A DNA stretch of 42,141 bases from Alishewanella longhuensis (GTDB taxonomy: Bacteria; Pseudomonadota; Gammaproteobacteria; Enterobacterales; Alteromonadaceae): the NCBI RefSeq assembly GCF_014653435.1, contig NZ_BNAO01000003.1, positions 289,643 through 331,783 of the forward strand. The letters are read 5' to 3'. Below are positions 7,765-16,662 of the stretch, piece after piece. Position 1 is the first letter of the stretch. Each line of letters starts with the position of its first letter. Below the pieces are notes generated by a model. The model searched no databases. It was not told where the DNA came from and worked only from the letters and a program-made list of their open reading frames with translations. The translations under genes and the position numbers were made by a program.

Positions 7765-9828
7765 ATGCAGACATCTGCTATCCGCTTGTTATTTTGCTGT
7801 ATTAGCCTACTTTACTTCCAGGTAGGTCAGCTAAAAGCGAACGAGCAACTGCCAATTAACAACACAGCAATAACAACTACACAACAGGTAGACTCTGCCT
7901 TAGAGCAGCAATTGGATGCTATGTTGGCCTTACAGCTTACCGATCCGGTGGAGGCTAACAATCAACTGACGGCAATAATAGCCGCCATGAACGAACGAAC
8001 GCCTCTAGACACCAAAGTAAGAGCACTCACCTACCAGCTGTTTAATGCACTTTATGCCAGCGATACCGCGGCGACAGAAGAGAGCTTGGCGCTACTACAA
8101 CAATTTAAACAATCTGAGTTATCGTTAAGCGCATTAGTGGAGATACAAGCAGCAGCACTTGAAGTTGATATTTTCCAAAACCGGTTAAACGAGGCCTATT
8201 TAAAAGCTGAGCAAATCCAAAACTTAATGACAGATATCAGCAATCCTCGTATTCGTTATTGGGTAAACACCCTGTTAGCTAGGTTATTTTTATTAGATAC
8301 CCAATATGATAAAGCGTTAAAACACTATGATTTAGCACTTGATGCCTTGTTTGATACAGCAGACTCCAGAACATTGGTGCGTCGTATTTATCTAAGTCAA
8401 CAAAGCGCCTTAGTTCATGCAGAGCAAAAAAACTGGCAAGCTGCCAGACAGGTATTGGAAGATGCTTACGCTGAAATTAAACATCACAAACGAGACGAAT
8501 TACTGCCCGATGTCTATTTAACATTAGGCTTTGTCTTGGTCGGTCAAAAAGACTTTGCAGCAGCAGAAGAGATTAATCAACGTGGCTTAGCTCTTGCCAA
8601 AGAGCTAAATCAACAGAGCCTGGCCATTACTTTTATGAACAATTTGGGTTCGGTGTATATCCAACAAGAAAATAGCACTGCTGCCAATGCTATTCTTGAA
8701 CAAGCGCTGGCTGAAGCAGAACAGTTAAATGATGAGGAGAATGTCCAAGTCATCAAATTTAATCTTGGCTATACCCAGATCATGGCGGGAAATCATCAAG
8801 TCGGCCTGCAACAAATGCAACAAGCTTTTGCTTATTATCAGCAAAGAAACTATAAAGCAGAAATTGAAGACTTATTAAGTTGGTTTGCTAAAGCATATAA
8901 GTTAATGGGCGATTACAAAATGCTGGCAGCAACCCTTGAGCAGCAAATGCAGTTACGCGAAGAAATGGTGACTGCTGAACGCGAACAAAATACCCGGGAT
9001 CTGCAAGCTCGATACGACTTAAAGTCACAGTCTCAGCAAATTACCATTTTGCAACAGGAAAACTCGTTGCAGGAAGAACTTATTAAAAACAAAAAGCTAC
9101 AACAAACTATCACTCTAATGTTTGTTGTTATTATGTTATTTGCCGCCATCCTACTGATTAATCTTTATCGCAAAGTACGCAGAACCAATAAACGGTTAAA
9201 AGAGGTCAATAAACAACTAGAGTTTCAATCACTGCGCGATCCGCTTACCGGCTTATTAAACCGGCGCGCTATGCAAGAAAAAATGGCGAAAAGGCATATT
9301 TCGGGTGACGCTGCACCTTGTGCTTTATTAATCCTCGACATCGATTATTTTAAACAAATAAATGACAACTATGGGCATGCAGCAGGCGACGCGGTACTCA
9401 TTGAAATCAGTCGCCGGCTCAGCCAATTGGTCAAGGATTCAGAAATGTTAATACGTTGGGGCGGTGAAGAATTTCTAATGGTGCTTAACAGCACGACCGC
9501 CACACAAATAGATTTATTGAGCCAACAACTTTTAAAAGTAATTAGCGAATTAACCATCAATTACGAAGGTAAGGAAATCGCCGTAACCATCAGCGGTGGT
9601 TTTATTAACTTACCCTTCGCTCAGGTCCCTGAGCACCAGCTAAACTGGGAAAAAGTCCTGCAAATCGCTGATATGGCGCTGTATTTAAGTAAAGTGAATG
9701 GCCGCAATCAAATCACGCTTATCGACGGACTTAAGGTACCTTTTGCGGTGGCAGAGCCGCATTTACAATCCGACCTCAATGGTGCTATCCGCGAAAATCA
9801 GGTGAGTTACCATATTATCTCGGGTTAA
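7765..9828 (+). CDS. Periplasmic TPR sensor diguanylate cyclase (GGEEF)
   Basis: This 687-residue protein should make cyclic-di-GMP from GTP. It has a signal peptide (1-25, cut near LKA-N), a long helical region with TPR-like repeats (about 45-395, for example YLTLGFVLVGQKDFAAAEEI), a coiled coil (about 395-445), one membrane helix (449-468), then a cytoplasmic GGDEF domain. Catalytic residues are intact: DPLTGLLNR at 492-500 and GGEEF at 566-570. The inhibitory RxxD site expected five residues before GGEEF reads KDSE (557-560), so product inhibition through a canonical I-site is unlikely. The ORF ends 10 bp before the last gene of the convergent Mrp operon. Its sensory input is unknown. Confidence 0.88.
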   Translation: MQTSAIRLLFCCISLLYFQVGQLKANEQLPINNTAITTTQQVDSALEQQLDAMLALQLTDPVEANNQLTAIIAAMNERTPLDTKVRALTYQLFNALYASDTAATEESLALLQQFKQSELSLSALVEIQAAALEVDIFQNRLNEAYLKAEQIQNLMTDISNPRIRYWVNTLLARLFLLDTQYDKALKHYDLALDALFDTADSRTLVRRIYLSQQSALVHAEQKNWQAARQVLEDAYAEIKHHKRDELLPDVYLTLGFVLVGQKDFAAAEEINQRGLALAKELNQQSLAITFMNNLGSVYIQQENSTAANAILEQALAEAEQLNDEENVQVIKFNLGYTQIMAGNHQVGLQQMQQAFAYYQQRNYKAEIEDLLSWFAKAYKLMGDYKMLAATLEQQMQLREEMVTAEREQNTRDLQARYDLKSQSQQITILQQENSLQEELIKNKKLQQTITLMFVVIMLFAAILLINLYRKVRRTNKRLKEVNKQLEFQSLRDPLTGLLNRRAMQEKMAKRHISGDAAPCALLILDIDYFKQINDNYGHAAGDAVLIEISRRLSQLVKDSEMLIRWGGEEFLMVLNSTTATQIDLLSQQLLKVISELTINYEGKEIAVTISGGFINLPFAQVPEHQLNWEKVLQIADMALYLSKVNGRNQITLIDGLKVPFAVAEPHLQSDLNGAIRENQVSYHIISG

Positions 9829-9838
9829 CTATTACTGG

Positions 9839-11311
9839 TTACCCCTTAAACCTGCGTAGCGCTTTATACCAGCCTTGCTGGCGTAAGGCGCGCCAATTAA
9901 CACTAAAAGCGGGTAAAGTTAGTTGGCGAATAGGCTGATAGCGACGTTTTAGCCACAGCGACAACCGAAATACCCAGCGACTGCCCTGCCCAATACGCTG
10001 CAGCGGCAAGGCCACAATAGCAAATAGATAGCGATAGCCCAGTAACGCCAATAACACCGGCGTAATTAACCCAAGCCAGGCGTAAGACGTTAGTGCATGC
10101 AGGCTATAATATTGTAATAACGGCCAGGCCCACGGCAGTAATATCAGCAATATGGCCAGCAGTGCAACAGCCACTTGCTGTAACACGGGTACCCGGTGAT
10201 GTGCTAGTTGCTGTTGCTGCCACAGCTGGCTTAAAAAATGCCACAACGCTAAAGCGCTTAACAGGGCCCCCAAGCTCAATAACCAACTAATACTCTGCAG
10301 ATAAGGCAAACGCAGCTCAGCGGTTAACGTTTTTAAGGCCGTTTTTACTGCAGCGCCACTGCTAAAGGGTAAGGCCATCATACTTAACGCGGCAATTAGG
10401 GCACAGGCTTTATCAAAAATAGCAAATCGATATTTAGCCGCGCTGCCAGCCAGCAAAAACAAAGCGCCTTTGGCAAAAGCATGATGTGCCGCATAAGCCA
10501 CTAACAACAATAACGTCACAGTATAAGGCGTGCTGCTAGCTAGTTGCCAGCTCGCTGTTAACAGCAGTAGCAGATAGCCCATTTGACTGACTGAAGAATA
10601 CGCCAAAATTGTTTTTGGCGCAGTATGACAGAGCGCGGCGATAGCGCCAAAATAAGCTGATACCAGCCCTAGTAAGGCTAAGTACGGCAACCAGAGCTGC
10701 AAAGTCGCATCCCCTGCCGGTAAAAAAAACCAAAGCCCAAAGATCCCAGCCTTAATCATCGCACCCGATAACACTGCACTTGCCGGCGCTGGTGCAACCG
10801 GATGCGCCTGAGGTAACCATAGATGTAGCGGGAAAAAACCAGCTTTTAAACCAAGACCAAGCAAAAACAAGCTAATAGTGAGATGATCCAGCTCAACAGC
10901 TTGCCAGCTCTGCCAATCATATTGCCCGCCCGCGGCGGCAGCGCGCAGCACCAGGGCACTAAACAACAACAACTCGCCCAGCACCGCCAGTTGTAAATAA
11001 AGTCGCCCTGCCCGTTTCGCAGCTTTACTGCCGGTATGCAGCACCAAGGCCGTCGCTGCCAGGCTCATCAAACTAAACCCCAGATAAAAACTCAGGGCAT
11101 CTTGCGCCGCGATCAGCAAAAGATTACCACTAAAACAAAGCCCCATAAACAGCCAGTAACGGGCTTGCTGCCGATCGGCACGCTGTGAACTCAGACTATA
11201 CAAAGCTGCGGCCAGCCAAAGCAATAAAGTAAACGCAAACCAACCTTGCTGCAAGGTACTGGTTAAACCCAGGCCAGCGCCAGGCCAGAGCAACTGGCTT
11301 AAATCAATCAT
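9839..11311 (-). CDS. Mrp antiporter MrpD/NuoN-like subunit lacking the TM5 glutamate
   Basis: This is the last gene of the Mrp operon. The ATG at 11311 is preferred over a TTG at 11332 because GGGAG lies about 8 bp upstream and it overlaps the previous stop by 8 bp. The product is a 490-residue polytopic protein of the proton-conducting NuoL/M/N-MrpA/D family, with GLKAGFFPLHLWLPQAHPVA and MIKAGIFGLW holding the TM7/TM8 lysines. The glutamate normally found in TM5 (FYxxFELM) is replaced by Ser80 (FYLGFSLMS), so proton transfer through this subunit is probably altered. The C-terminal ~100 residues are rich in Leu, Gln and Arg and end in a basic tail. It may be a structural or regulatory third subunit. 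Confidence 0.8.
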   Translation of the reverse strand: MIDLSQLLWPGAGLGLTSTLQQGWFAFTLLLWLAAALYSLSSQRADRQQARYWLFMGLCFSGNLLLIAAQDALSFYLGFSLMSLAATALVLHTGSKAAKRAGRLYLQLAVLGELLLFSALVLRAAAAGGQYDWQSWQAVELDHLTISLFLLGLGLKAGFFPLHLWLPQAHPVAPAPASAVLSGAMIKAGIFGLWFFLPAGDATLQLWLPYLALLGLVSAYFGAIAALCHTAPKTILAYSSVSQMGYLLLLLTASWQLASSTPYTVTLLLLVAYAAHHAFAKGALFLLAGSAAKYRFAIFDKACALIAALSMMALPFSSGAAVKTALKTLTAELRLPYLQSISWLLSLGALLSALALWHFLSQLWQQQQLAHHRVPVLQQVAVALLAILLILLPWAWPLLQYYSLHALTSYAWLGLITPVLLALLGYRYLFAIVALPLQRIGQGSRWVFRLSLWLKRRYQPIRQLTLPAFSVNWRALRQQGWYKALRRFKG

Positions 11312-12809
11312 AGCTAAACTCCCGCTCCACAATTAATTCACTCCAACTAAGCGGGCTAATATCTGTGCTGGCAAAAAGTCCCATTAGCAGCACCAATAGC
11401 ATAGTAAACAGCGGTGGACTTAACAGCATCCAATGGGTTTCCAGTTTTTTGGACAGCTGTTGCGGATGAGGCCAGGGTAAACGCTGCTGAGTAAACCAAA
11501 TACGATAAACTACCGGTAAAAAATAGGCCGCATTGAGTAAGCCCGACAGGACAAAGACACCGATTAACCAGCCCTGATCTACCTCGGCGGCGCCCAGCCC
11601 TAAATACCATTTACTAATAAAACCTGCTGTAGGCGGTATACCAATCATTCCTAAAGCACCAACCGTGAAGGCTAAAGAAGTAAGCGGCATCCGTTTTCCT
11701 ACGCCGTTTAGTTCGCGAATATCATGAATACCCAAGGTTTCAGCGTAGTTACCGGCACAAAAAAATAAGGTGATTTTCATCACACCCTGATGTACCAGAT
11801 GCACCAAAGCGCCGACAGCCGCCAACGGACCCAACATCGCAACGCCTAAAGTGACATAAGACACCTGGCTGATAGTGGAATACGCTAAACGCTTCTTAAT
11901 GTCTTGTTGTGCCAAAGCCCGCCAGGAGCCATAAAGGATGGTCAGTGCAGCCAGCAGCATTAAGGGCGTAGCCACATTAAGCTGCTGAATACTTTGTACG
12001 CCAAATACATCATACACTACTCTGATAATGCCAAAAGCACCGGCTTTAACCACAGCTACCGCGTGCAGCAACGCACTGACCGGTGCTGGTGCTACCATGG
12101 CTTGAGGCAACCAGCCATGTAGCGGTAACAAGGCAGCTTTTACACCTAACCCGGCAATTAACAACACAAAAGCCAATTGCAACAAGGCTCTATCACTGGC
12201 CACTAGCGGCAGTAAATAGCCTCCTGGAGTAAAATCCGGGCTTTGGGTCAACATATGTAACAGCGCTACACCAAACATCAGCAGCACTCCGCCTCCCAGG
12301 GTATAACCCAGATAGCGCTTGGCGGCAGCTAAAGATTGAGCGGTGCCACGATGCACCACTAACGGAAAGGTGGCTAAGGTCAGCAATTCATAAAATAATA
12401 AAAAGGTCACTAAATTGCCCGACAAAGCCAGGCCAACTGTCGCACTGACACATAAGCTAAAATAACCAAAGAAACGTGAGCGCAGCGGCGAGCCTTCTAA
12501 ATAACCAATGGCGTAGATAGTCGTTGCTAACCATAATATGGATGACAAGATCACAAAAAGCAAAGATAAGGCATCCCCATGCAGTACCAGATCGGCACCG
12601 GGTAAAAATGGCAAACTAAATGTTACTTCCTGACCCGCTTTTACCGCCCGCCACATTAACCAGACAAAAATCAGCTTCACTGTTACGCCCAGCATATTAA
12701 GCCAGGTTCTTAGCTTTATTTGTGTTTCTTTTAAGCTAAAAATAATTAAGCCTGGCAGCAGGGAGCTTAAAATGATCAAAATTGGCAAATAGGGAAGCAA
12801 GGCTGTCAT
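11304..12809 (-). CDS. Mrp antiporter MrpA-N/MrpD-like proton-translocating subunit
   Basis: This 501-residue polytopic protein of the NuoL/MrpA/MrpD family retains the functional residues: Glu141 in LLFYELLTL (TM5), and the Lys in LGVKAALLPLHGWLPQAMVA and in AVVKAGAFG. It has about 14 membrane helices. The start codon overlaps the stop of the upstream mrpD by one base and the gene overlaps the next by 8 bp, which suggests translational coupling. The N-terminal two thirds look more like the MrpA/NuoL type, and the protein is about the size of MrpD. The operon has no full-length MrpA, so this protein probably takes the role of the MrpA N-terminal half. The exact subunit name is uncertain. Confidence 0.8.
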   Translation of the reverse strand: MTALLPYLPILIILSSLLPGLIIFSLKETQIKLRTWLNMLGVTVKLIFVWLMWRAVKAGQEVTFSLPFLPGADLVLHGDALSLLFVILSSILWLATTIYAIGYLEGSPLRSRFFGYFSLCVSATVGLALSGNLVTFLLFYELLTLATFPLVVHRGTAQSLAAAKRYLGYTLGGGVLLMFGVALLHMLTQSPDFTPGGYLLPLVASDRALLQLAFVLLIAGLGVKAALLPLHGWLPQAMVAPAPVSALLHAVAVVKAGAFGIIRVVYDVFGVQSIQQLNVATPLMLLAALTILYGSWRALAQQDIKKRLAYSTISQVSYVTLGVAMLGPLAAVGALVHLVHQGVMKITLFFCAGNYAETLGIHDIRELNGVGKRMPLTSLAFTVGALGMIGIPPTAGFISKWYLGLGAAEVDQGWLIGVFVLSGLLNAAYFLPVVYRIWFTQQRLPWPHPQQLSKKLETHWMLLSPPLFTMLLVLLMGLFASTDISPLSWSELIVEREFSYD

Positions 12810-14230
12810 TAACTTAACTCCTGCTGCAATATTGCCAGCAACGGCATGCTAAAAAACGCCATCGCCCAAACGGCCAAAGCAGGTAACAATGCCAACCATT
12901 GCGGTAAAAGTTGCGGCGAGAAATCCGGTGCAGTGGGTTCCGCCCGATCAAAAGCCAACACCACAACCCGAAAAATATAGGCGGCAGACACTAGCGTTGC
13001 GACCAGCAACACTAGCAGTAAAAAATACTGCTGCGCTTGCCAAAGCCCCAACAACATTACCCATTTTGCTAAAAAGCCGCCACTTGGCGGTAAGCCAATT
13101 AAACTGCCACCGGCTACAGCAAAGGCAAACATGGCTAATGGCATGGTTTGACTCGCGCCCTTTAACTGCGCCACTTTTTTAACCCCCAGGGTTTGCTGCA
13201 TTTCACCAATACTTAAAAAACAGGCCGCTTTTGCCAAGGCATGCGCCATAACAAATAACCATAAGGCAGCAGTAAATACAGGCAGATTAAAAGACAACAT
13301 TAAAGCAAGCGCCAGCATGGCATAACCCAACTGGGCAACAGTTGAATAAGCAACCAAGGTTTTACTGTAGGGCGTGCGCAGCGCTGCAACGCCGGCCAAC
13401 AAGAGCGCTCCCAGGGCACAGACTAAAAATGCATAAGCGGCAACGTTTAAAAAGGCGGCAGGGGCTAAGGTGGTCCAAACCAGCACTAATATAAATAAGG
13501 GCCCTTTTACCACCAAGGCAGATAGCAGCGCACTCACCGGTGCTGGCGCTGCCGCGTGAGCGGCCGGCAACCAGAGATGCAACGGCCACCAAGCAGCTTT
13601 TAACATCAATCCCAGCGTAATAAGTACCAACGCTGCCGCAGTCAAACTGTTGGCTTGTAACTGCCCTTGCAACAGCGGCAGGTCCAGCGCACCATAAGCA
13701 CCATACAATAGCGCCACACCCAACAAGTAACATAAGGAGGCGAACAACGAAAATAGCAGGTAATGTAAAGCCGGTCGCATCGCTTTATCACCGCTAAGGG
13801 TGACTAACGCCACAGCAACCATGCCCAATAGTTCCAGACAGACATATAAGTTAAACAAATCGCGAGATAACCATAAGGCTTGCAAACTCGCTAACAACAA
13901 ACTGCTTAAAGGCCAAAAAGCCGCCGCAAGCTTATCGCGTTGTTGCACCGCCAACGCATAGCCAGAGACCAACAAGTGCAATACCGCACTGAGCAACAGC
14001 AGCAATGCTGTAACGCTATCCGCTTGCCAACGTATGGCCAACAGCGGATTCCAGCCACCGATAAAAAGTTGCTGGCTTCCCTCTTGCTGCACGAGCTGTA
14101 ACAGCATAGTAGCTAAGATGGTACAGAGCAGCGCCGCCGCCAGCTGCAACCCCCTGGCTAAACGCGGCCAGAGCAACATCAATAACGCCGCCAATAAAGG
14201 GATAATCACTAAGCCAAGCGCCAGACTCAT
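12809..14230 (-). CDS. mrpD: Na+/H+ antiporter subunit MrpD
   Basis: This is a 473-residue integral membrane antiporter subunit of the NuoM/N-like family. Glu133 in LYVCLELLGM (TM5) and the Lys residues in LMLKAAWWPLHLWLPAAHAA and ALVVKGPLFI are present. The GxPPSGGFxAKW segment (LIGLPPSGGFLAKW) is typical of MrpD and NuoN. The ATG overlaps the mrpC stop by 4 bp (ATGA), and the stop abuts the next gene by one base. In the family this subunit carries protons in exchange for Na+ within the large Mrp complex of the inner membrane. Confidence 0.85.
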   Translation of the reverse strand: MSLALGLVIIPLLAALLMLLWPRLARGLQLAAALLCTILATMLLQLVQQEGSQQLFIGGWNPLLAIRWQADSVTALLLLLSAVLHLLVSGYALAVQQRDKLAAAFWPLSSLLLASLQALWLSRDLFNLYVCLELLGMVAVALVTLSGDKAMRPALHYLLFSLFASLCYLLGVALLYGAYGALDLPLLQGQLQANSLTAAALVLITLGLMLKAAWWPLHLWLPAAHAAAPAPVSALLSALVVKGPLFILVLVWTTLAPAAFLNVAAYAFLVCALGALLLAGVAALRTPYSKTLVAYSTVAQLGYAMLALALMLSFNLPVFTAALWLFVMAHALAKAACFLSIGEMQQTLGVKKVAQLKGASQTMPLAMFAFAVAGGSLIGLPPSGGFLAKWVMLLGLWQAQQYFLLLVLLVATLVSAAYIFRVVVLAFDRAEPTAPDFSPQLLPQWLALLPALAVWAMAFFSMPLLAILQQELS

Positions 14231-14514
14231 GCTTTACCCTTTTGTAAAATACGGCCCAGCAACGCCAGAGCAAAAGCGGTGGCGCTCACCGCCACCACTA
14301 ACCCCGTTAACACCAGAGCATGCAACACGCTATCCGCTGGTTCGCCCTGCAACACAGGTCGATATGCCAAAGTAACCATTAGCAAGAAAATGCCGGCACC
14401 CATAATATTTAACGCCAAAATGCGGCGTAGTAATTCGGGGCCGCGCCACACACCATAAGCGCCAAAGCCTATTAGCAAGGTTGCCAAGGTAAAATAAACA
14501 TAAAGACTAAGCAT
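14227..14514 (-). CDS. mrpC: Na+/H+ antiporter subunit MrpC (NuoK-like)
   Basis: I chose the ATG at 14514, preceded by GAGGAG at 8 bp spacing, over a TTG at 14544 that has no such site. The resulting 95-residue protein has three membrane helices and the NuoK/MrpC pattern LLRRILALNIMGAGIFLLM. It overlaps the upstream MrpA-C/B gene by 8 bp and mrpD by 4 bp. It is a small core subunit of the Mrp complex, equivalent to NuoK. Confidence 0.85.
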   Translation of the reverse strand: MLSLYVYFTLATLLIGFGAYGVWRGPELLRRILALNIMGAGIFLLMVTLAYRPVLQGEPADSVLHALVLTGLVVAVSATAFALALLGRILQKGKA

Positions 14515-15418
14515 CCGCTCGCTCCTCTGTCGGCTCACCAACAACCAACAATGTTAGGGTGACGGCAATCGCCAAAGTGGCAAAGCTTTCAATACCTAAA
14601 ATAACTGCCCCAGCATAGGCTGTTGGCCACTCTAACCACAGGCGGGATGATGACCACAGTAAACTGAACAGACCGGTTAGCACAAATACCAGTAAACCCG
14701 ATAAAGCCGCCAAACGCACCCATGGGTTTTGCCAACTTAGCCAGGTTAATTGCTGATTAAGCCTTAACACGACCAACCCTGAAGCTAATAACGCTCCGGC
14801 CTGAAAAGCGCCACCTGGCGCCGCCGCGCCACGCCATAGCAAATAACCTGTTAGCAAAATGATCAATGGGCTCAGTAGTCGGCTCCAACTCAAACTTAAT
14901 GACCAGCCAGCGTACAACGTAAGGCTACTTTGCGCTTGTTGCGCACCAAGTAATGCCAATAGCAACACCAGTAACTCTAACAAGGTATCCCAGGAACGAA
15001 AATTTAATAGCACCGCCGTTACTGGATGCGCTACGCCGCTTTGGGGTAAGGCAACACTAACCTCATGGCTTAACGCCGGATTTGGACTAACAGGGATCTG
15101 CCAAACACTAAAAAGTAAGGCGGCAGTGATCAGCGCCACAAAGCAAATTGGCAGAAGAGAAGTTGCGACTTTTGAGTCTAAAGCTGCCGGTTGTCTTACC
15201 AAGGCAGTGAAACACAAGGCGCCGGTTAAACCTGCGCCTATTGCAGCTTCCGCCAAAGCCAAATCGGGGGCGGCTAAACGAGCCCAGGCCAGTGCCATCA
15301 TTACGCCAAAGGCCATAAATAACATCACTGCATGGGTCAGATTACGGCTAAAGATTGCCGTGCCCGCTAACAGTAGTACAACCGTGGCTAGCACCAGATC
15401 AAACAGCAGCAAGCCCAT
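14507..15418 (-). CDS. Fused MrpA C-terminal (DUF4040) + MrpB antiporter subunit
   Basis: The protein has 303 residues and about 9 membrane helices. Residues 1-80 resemble the DUF4040 part of MrpA (AWARLAAPDLALAEAAIGAG, with the conserved Pro-Asp and Glu). Residues ~120-150 match the MrpA tail (VLLNFRSWDTLLELLVL). The second half has the MrpB signature (APGGAFQAG, compared with the usual APGGGFxGG). This suggests that the C-terminal section of MrpA is detached from the large antiporter domain and joined to MrpB. The start overlaps the mrpG stop by one base, consistent with coupling. MrpB alone would be about 140 residues, so the extra length is informative. Confidence 0.8.
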   Translation of the reverse strand: MGLLLFDLVLATVVLLLAGTAIFSRNLTHAVMLFMAFGVMMALAWARLAAPDLALAEAAIGAGLTGALCFTALVRQPAALDSKVATSLLPICFVALITAALLFSVWQIPVSPNPALSHEVSVALPQSGVAHPVTAVLLNFRSWDTLLELLVLLLALLGAQQAQSSLTLYAGWSLSLSWSRLLSPLIILLTGYLLWRGAAAPGGAFQAGALLASGLVVLRLNQQLTWLSWQNPWVRLAALSGLLVFVLTGLFSLLWSSSRLWLEWPTAYAGAVILGIESFATLAIAVTLTLLVVGEPTEERADA

Positions 15419-15786
15419 TATTCGGCCCTCTTCGTTACAGGTGCTGAGGCAGGCGAAGTGCTGTTAGCGGTTTGGCCAGGCTCCTGATGGCTTATCAGCG
15501 GCTCAGCGTCCGCCGCATCACGGCTAAAACGCGCCAACAGTTGACAAGATACGGCTCCCGAGCACATCACCAGCAGCCAAATAAGTAGCATTAATAATGT
15601 TTCCCGCCAGCTGCTTTGTATGCTTAATCCCAGCACCACCAAACCTAAGCCAAGAGTGTCCGCTTTGGTCACCGCATGCAAACGGCTAAATTGATCAGGA
15701 AAACGTAAAAGGCCAAGGCTACCAGCAATAAAAAATACCAGACCGAGCAACAGCAAAAACCAGCTTAGCCCATCAAGCCAACTCAT
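15418..15786 (-). CDS. mrpG: Na+/H+ antiporter subunit MrpG
   Basis: This 122-residue protein has three membrane helices and the MrpG/PhaG core GLLRFPDQFSRLHAVTKADT, LGLGLVVLGL. A polar Ser/Ala/Pro-rich tail of about 30 residues extends into the cytoplasm or periplasm and is dispensable in appearance. It overlaps mrpF by 4 bp (ATGA) and touches the MrpA-C/B gene. It is a structural subunit of the Mrp cation/proton antiporter. Confidence 0.88.
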   Translation of the reverse strand: MSWLDGLSWFLLLLGLVFFIAGSLGLLRFPDQFSRLHAVTKADTLGLGLVVLGLSIQSSWRETLLMLLIWLLVMCSGAVSCQLLARFSRDAADAEPLISHQEPGQTANSTSPASAPVTKRAE

Positions 15787-16028
15787 ATCTGCCGCCTTAA
15801 GCGCTGCACCAGTGCTGCGGGGATCGCTGCCGCTAATACCGCCAATAATAAGGCGACATCGAGCAGGGCCGGCATGCTAAGGGCTTTAGCTAAAATTAAA
15901 CAGATAGCGACACCAGCAGAGCCAAATAATTGAATGGTTAATAAACGGTCTAGCAAGGTCGGGCCTTTTATAACCCGCCACATACCCAATAACATCGACA
16001 GCAAAATTGCTACGGCTAAATACATCAT
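15783..16028 (-). CDS. mrpF: Na+/H+ antiporter subunit MrpF
   Basis: The ATG at 16028 overlaps the mrpE stop in an ATGA arrangement and gives an 81-residue, three-helix protein starting MMYLAVAILL. A start 51 bp upstream would add a hydrophilic stretch not seen in the family. The MrpF core is present: WRVIKGPTLLDRLLTIQLFG and ALLDVALLLAVLAA, with the conserved Asp in each. MrpF is a small Mrp subunit; relatives are linked to Na+ and bile-salt resistance. Confidence 0.87.
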   Translation of the reverse strand: MMYLAVAILLSMLLGMWRVIKGPTLLDRLLTIQLFGSAGVAICLILAKALSMPALLDVALLLAVLAAAIPAALVQRLRRQI

Positions 16029-16555
16029 AATGTGGCCTCTCTCGGTAAAGGGCTGGCCATAAAACGGGCTAACTGCCATTCAATTGCTGCAACCTCTGCT
16101 TGCCAATTTGCGGTGGTATCTAAAATATGCAGCATTAACACCACCTCGCCAGTGCTTGGTTTTGCCGAATTTTTTGGCAAAATAGCCACGGTACAGGTGC
16201 CAGGTAAGAGGCTGACCAGGGTAGCGAGTAACTGTTGTTGGGCGGGTGCTGTCAGGCGACAAGCATAAGTTGCAAAACCAGTATGGGCAAATTGACGCGC
16301 AAAAAAAGCGCGGCGTGCCACGTCAAAAGCACCGCGCCATAACTGCCCGGCGAAAGTAAACAACAAGGCAGGAAAGTAGCGCCAACGCACTTTCGGCAAC
16401 GCTAGCGGATAATACCCTTGCCACAGCAGCAATAACGCAAGCAAAACAACAAAAAAAACCCAGCCTTCATTTGCCGTTAGCACGGCCCAGCACAGGGCAG
16501 ACAAACTAATCAATCCGCACACTTTAAGGAGCAATAAGCCTGATTTGAACATCAT
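16025..16555 (-). CDS. mrpE: Na+/H+ antiporter subunit MrpE
   Basis: This is the first gene of the eight-gene Mrp operon. It is a 176-residue protein with two or three N-terminal membrane helices and a cytoplasmic domain containing the MrpE pattern SLLPGTCTVAIL...GEVVLMLHILD. The AGG of a weak ribosome site lies about 9 bp before the ATG. The 107-bp gap to the upstream EAL gene, which is on the same strand, may hold the operon promoter, but I see no clear -35/-10 pair. In the family MrpE is needed for complex assembly or stability. Confidence 0.85.
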   Translation of the reverse strand: MMFKSGLLLLKVCGLISLSALCWAVLTANEGWVFFVVLLALLLLWQGYYPLALPKVRWRYFPALLFTFAGQLWRGAFDVARRAFFARQFAHTGFATYACRLTAPAQQQLLATLVSLLPGTCTVAILPKNSAKPSTGEVVLMLHILDTTANWQAEVAAIEWQLARFMASPLPREATL

Positions 16556-16662
16556 GTGCTACACCTAAAGGAATAATTTATATGGGATTATTACAAAAAA
16601 GCCGCCTAGGGTATATAGCGCGTATCTATTGAACAGTCGCGGAGTGCTTAGTATCAAAATAA

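Noticed and set aside
13362..13733. 123-residue ORF within mrpD
   Set aside because: It is in another frame of a strongly supported membrane protein gene and has no family pattern or ribosome site.
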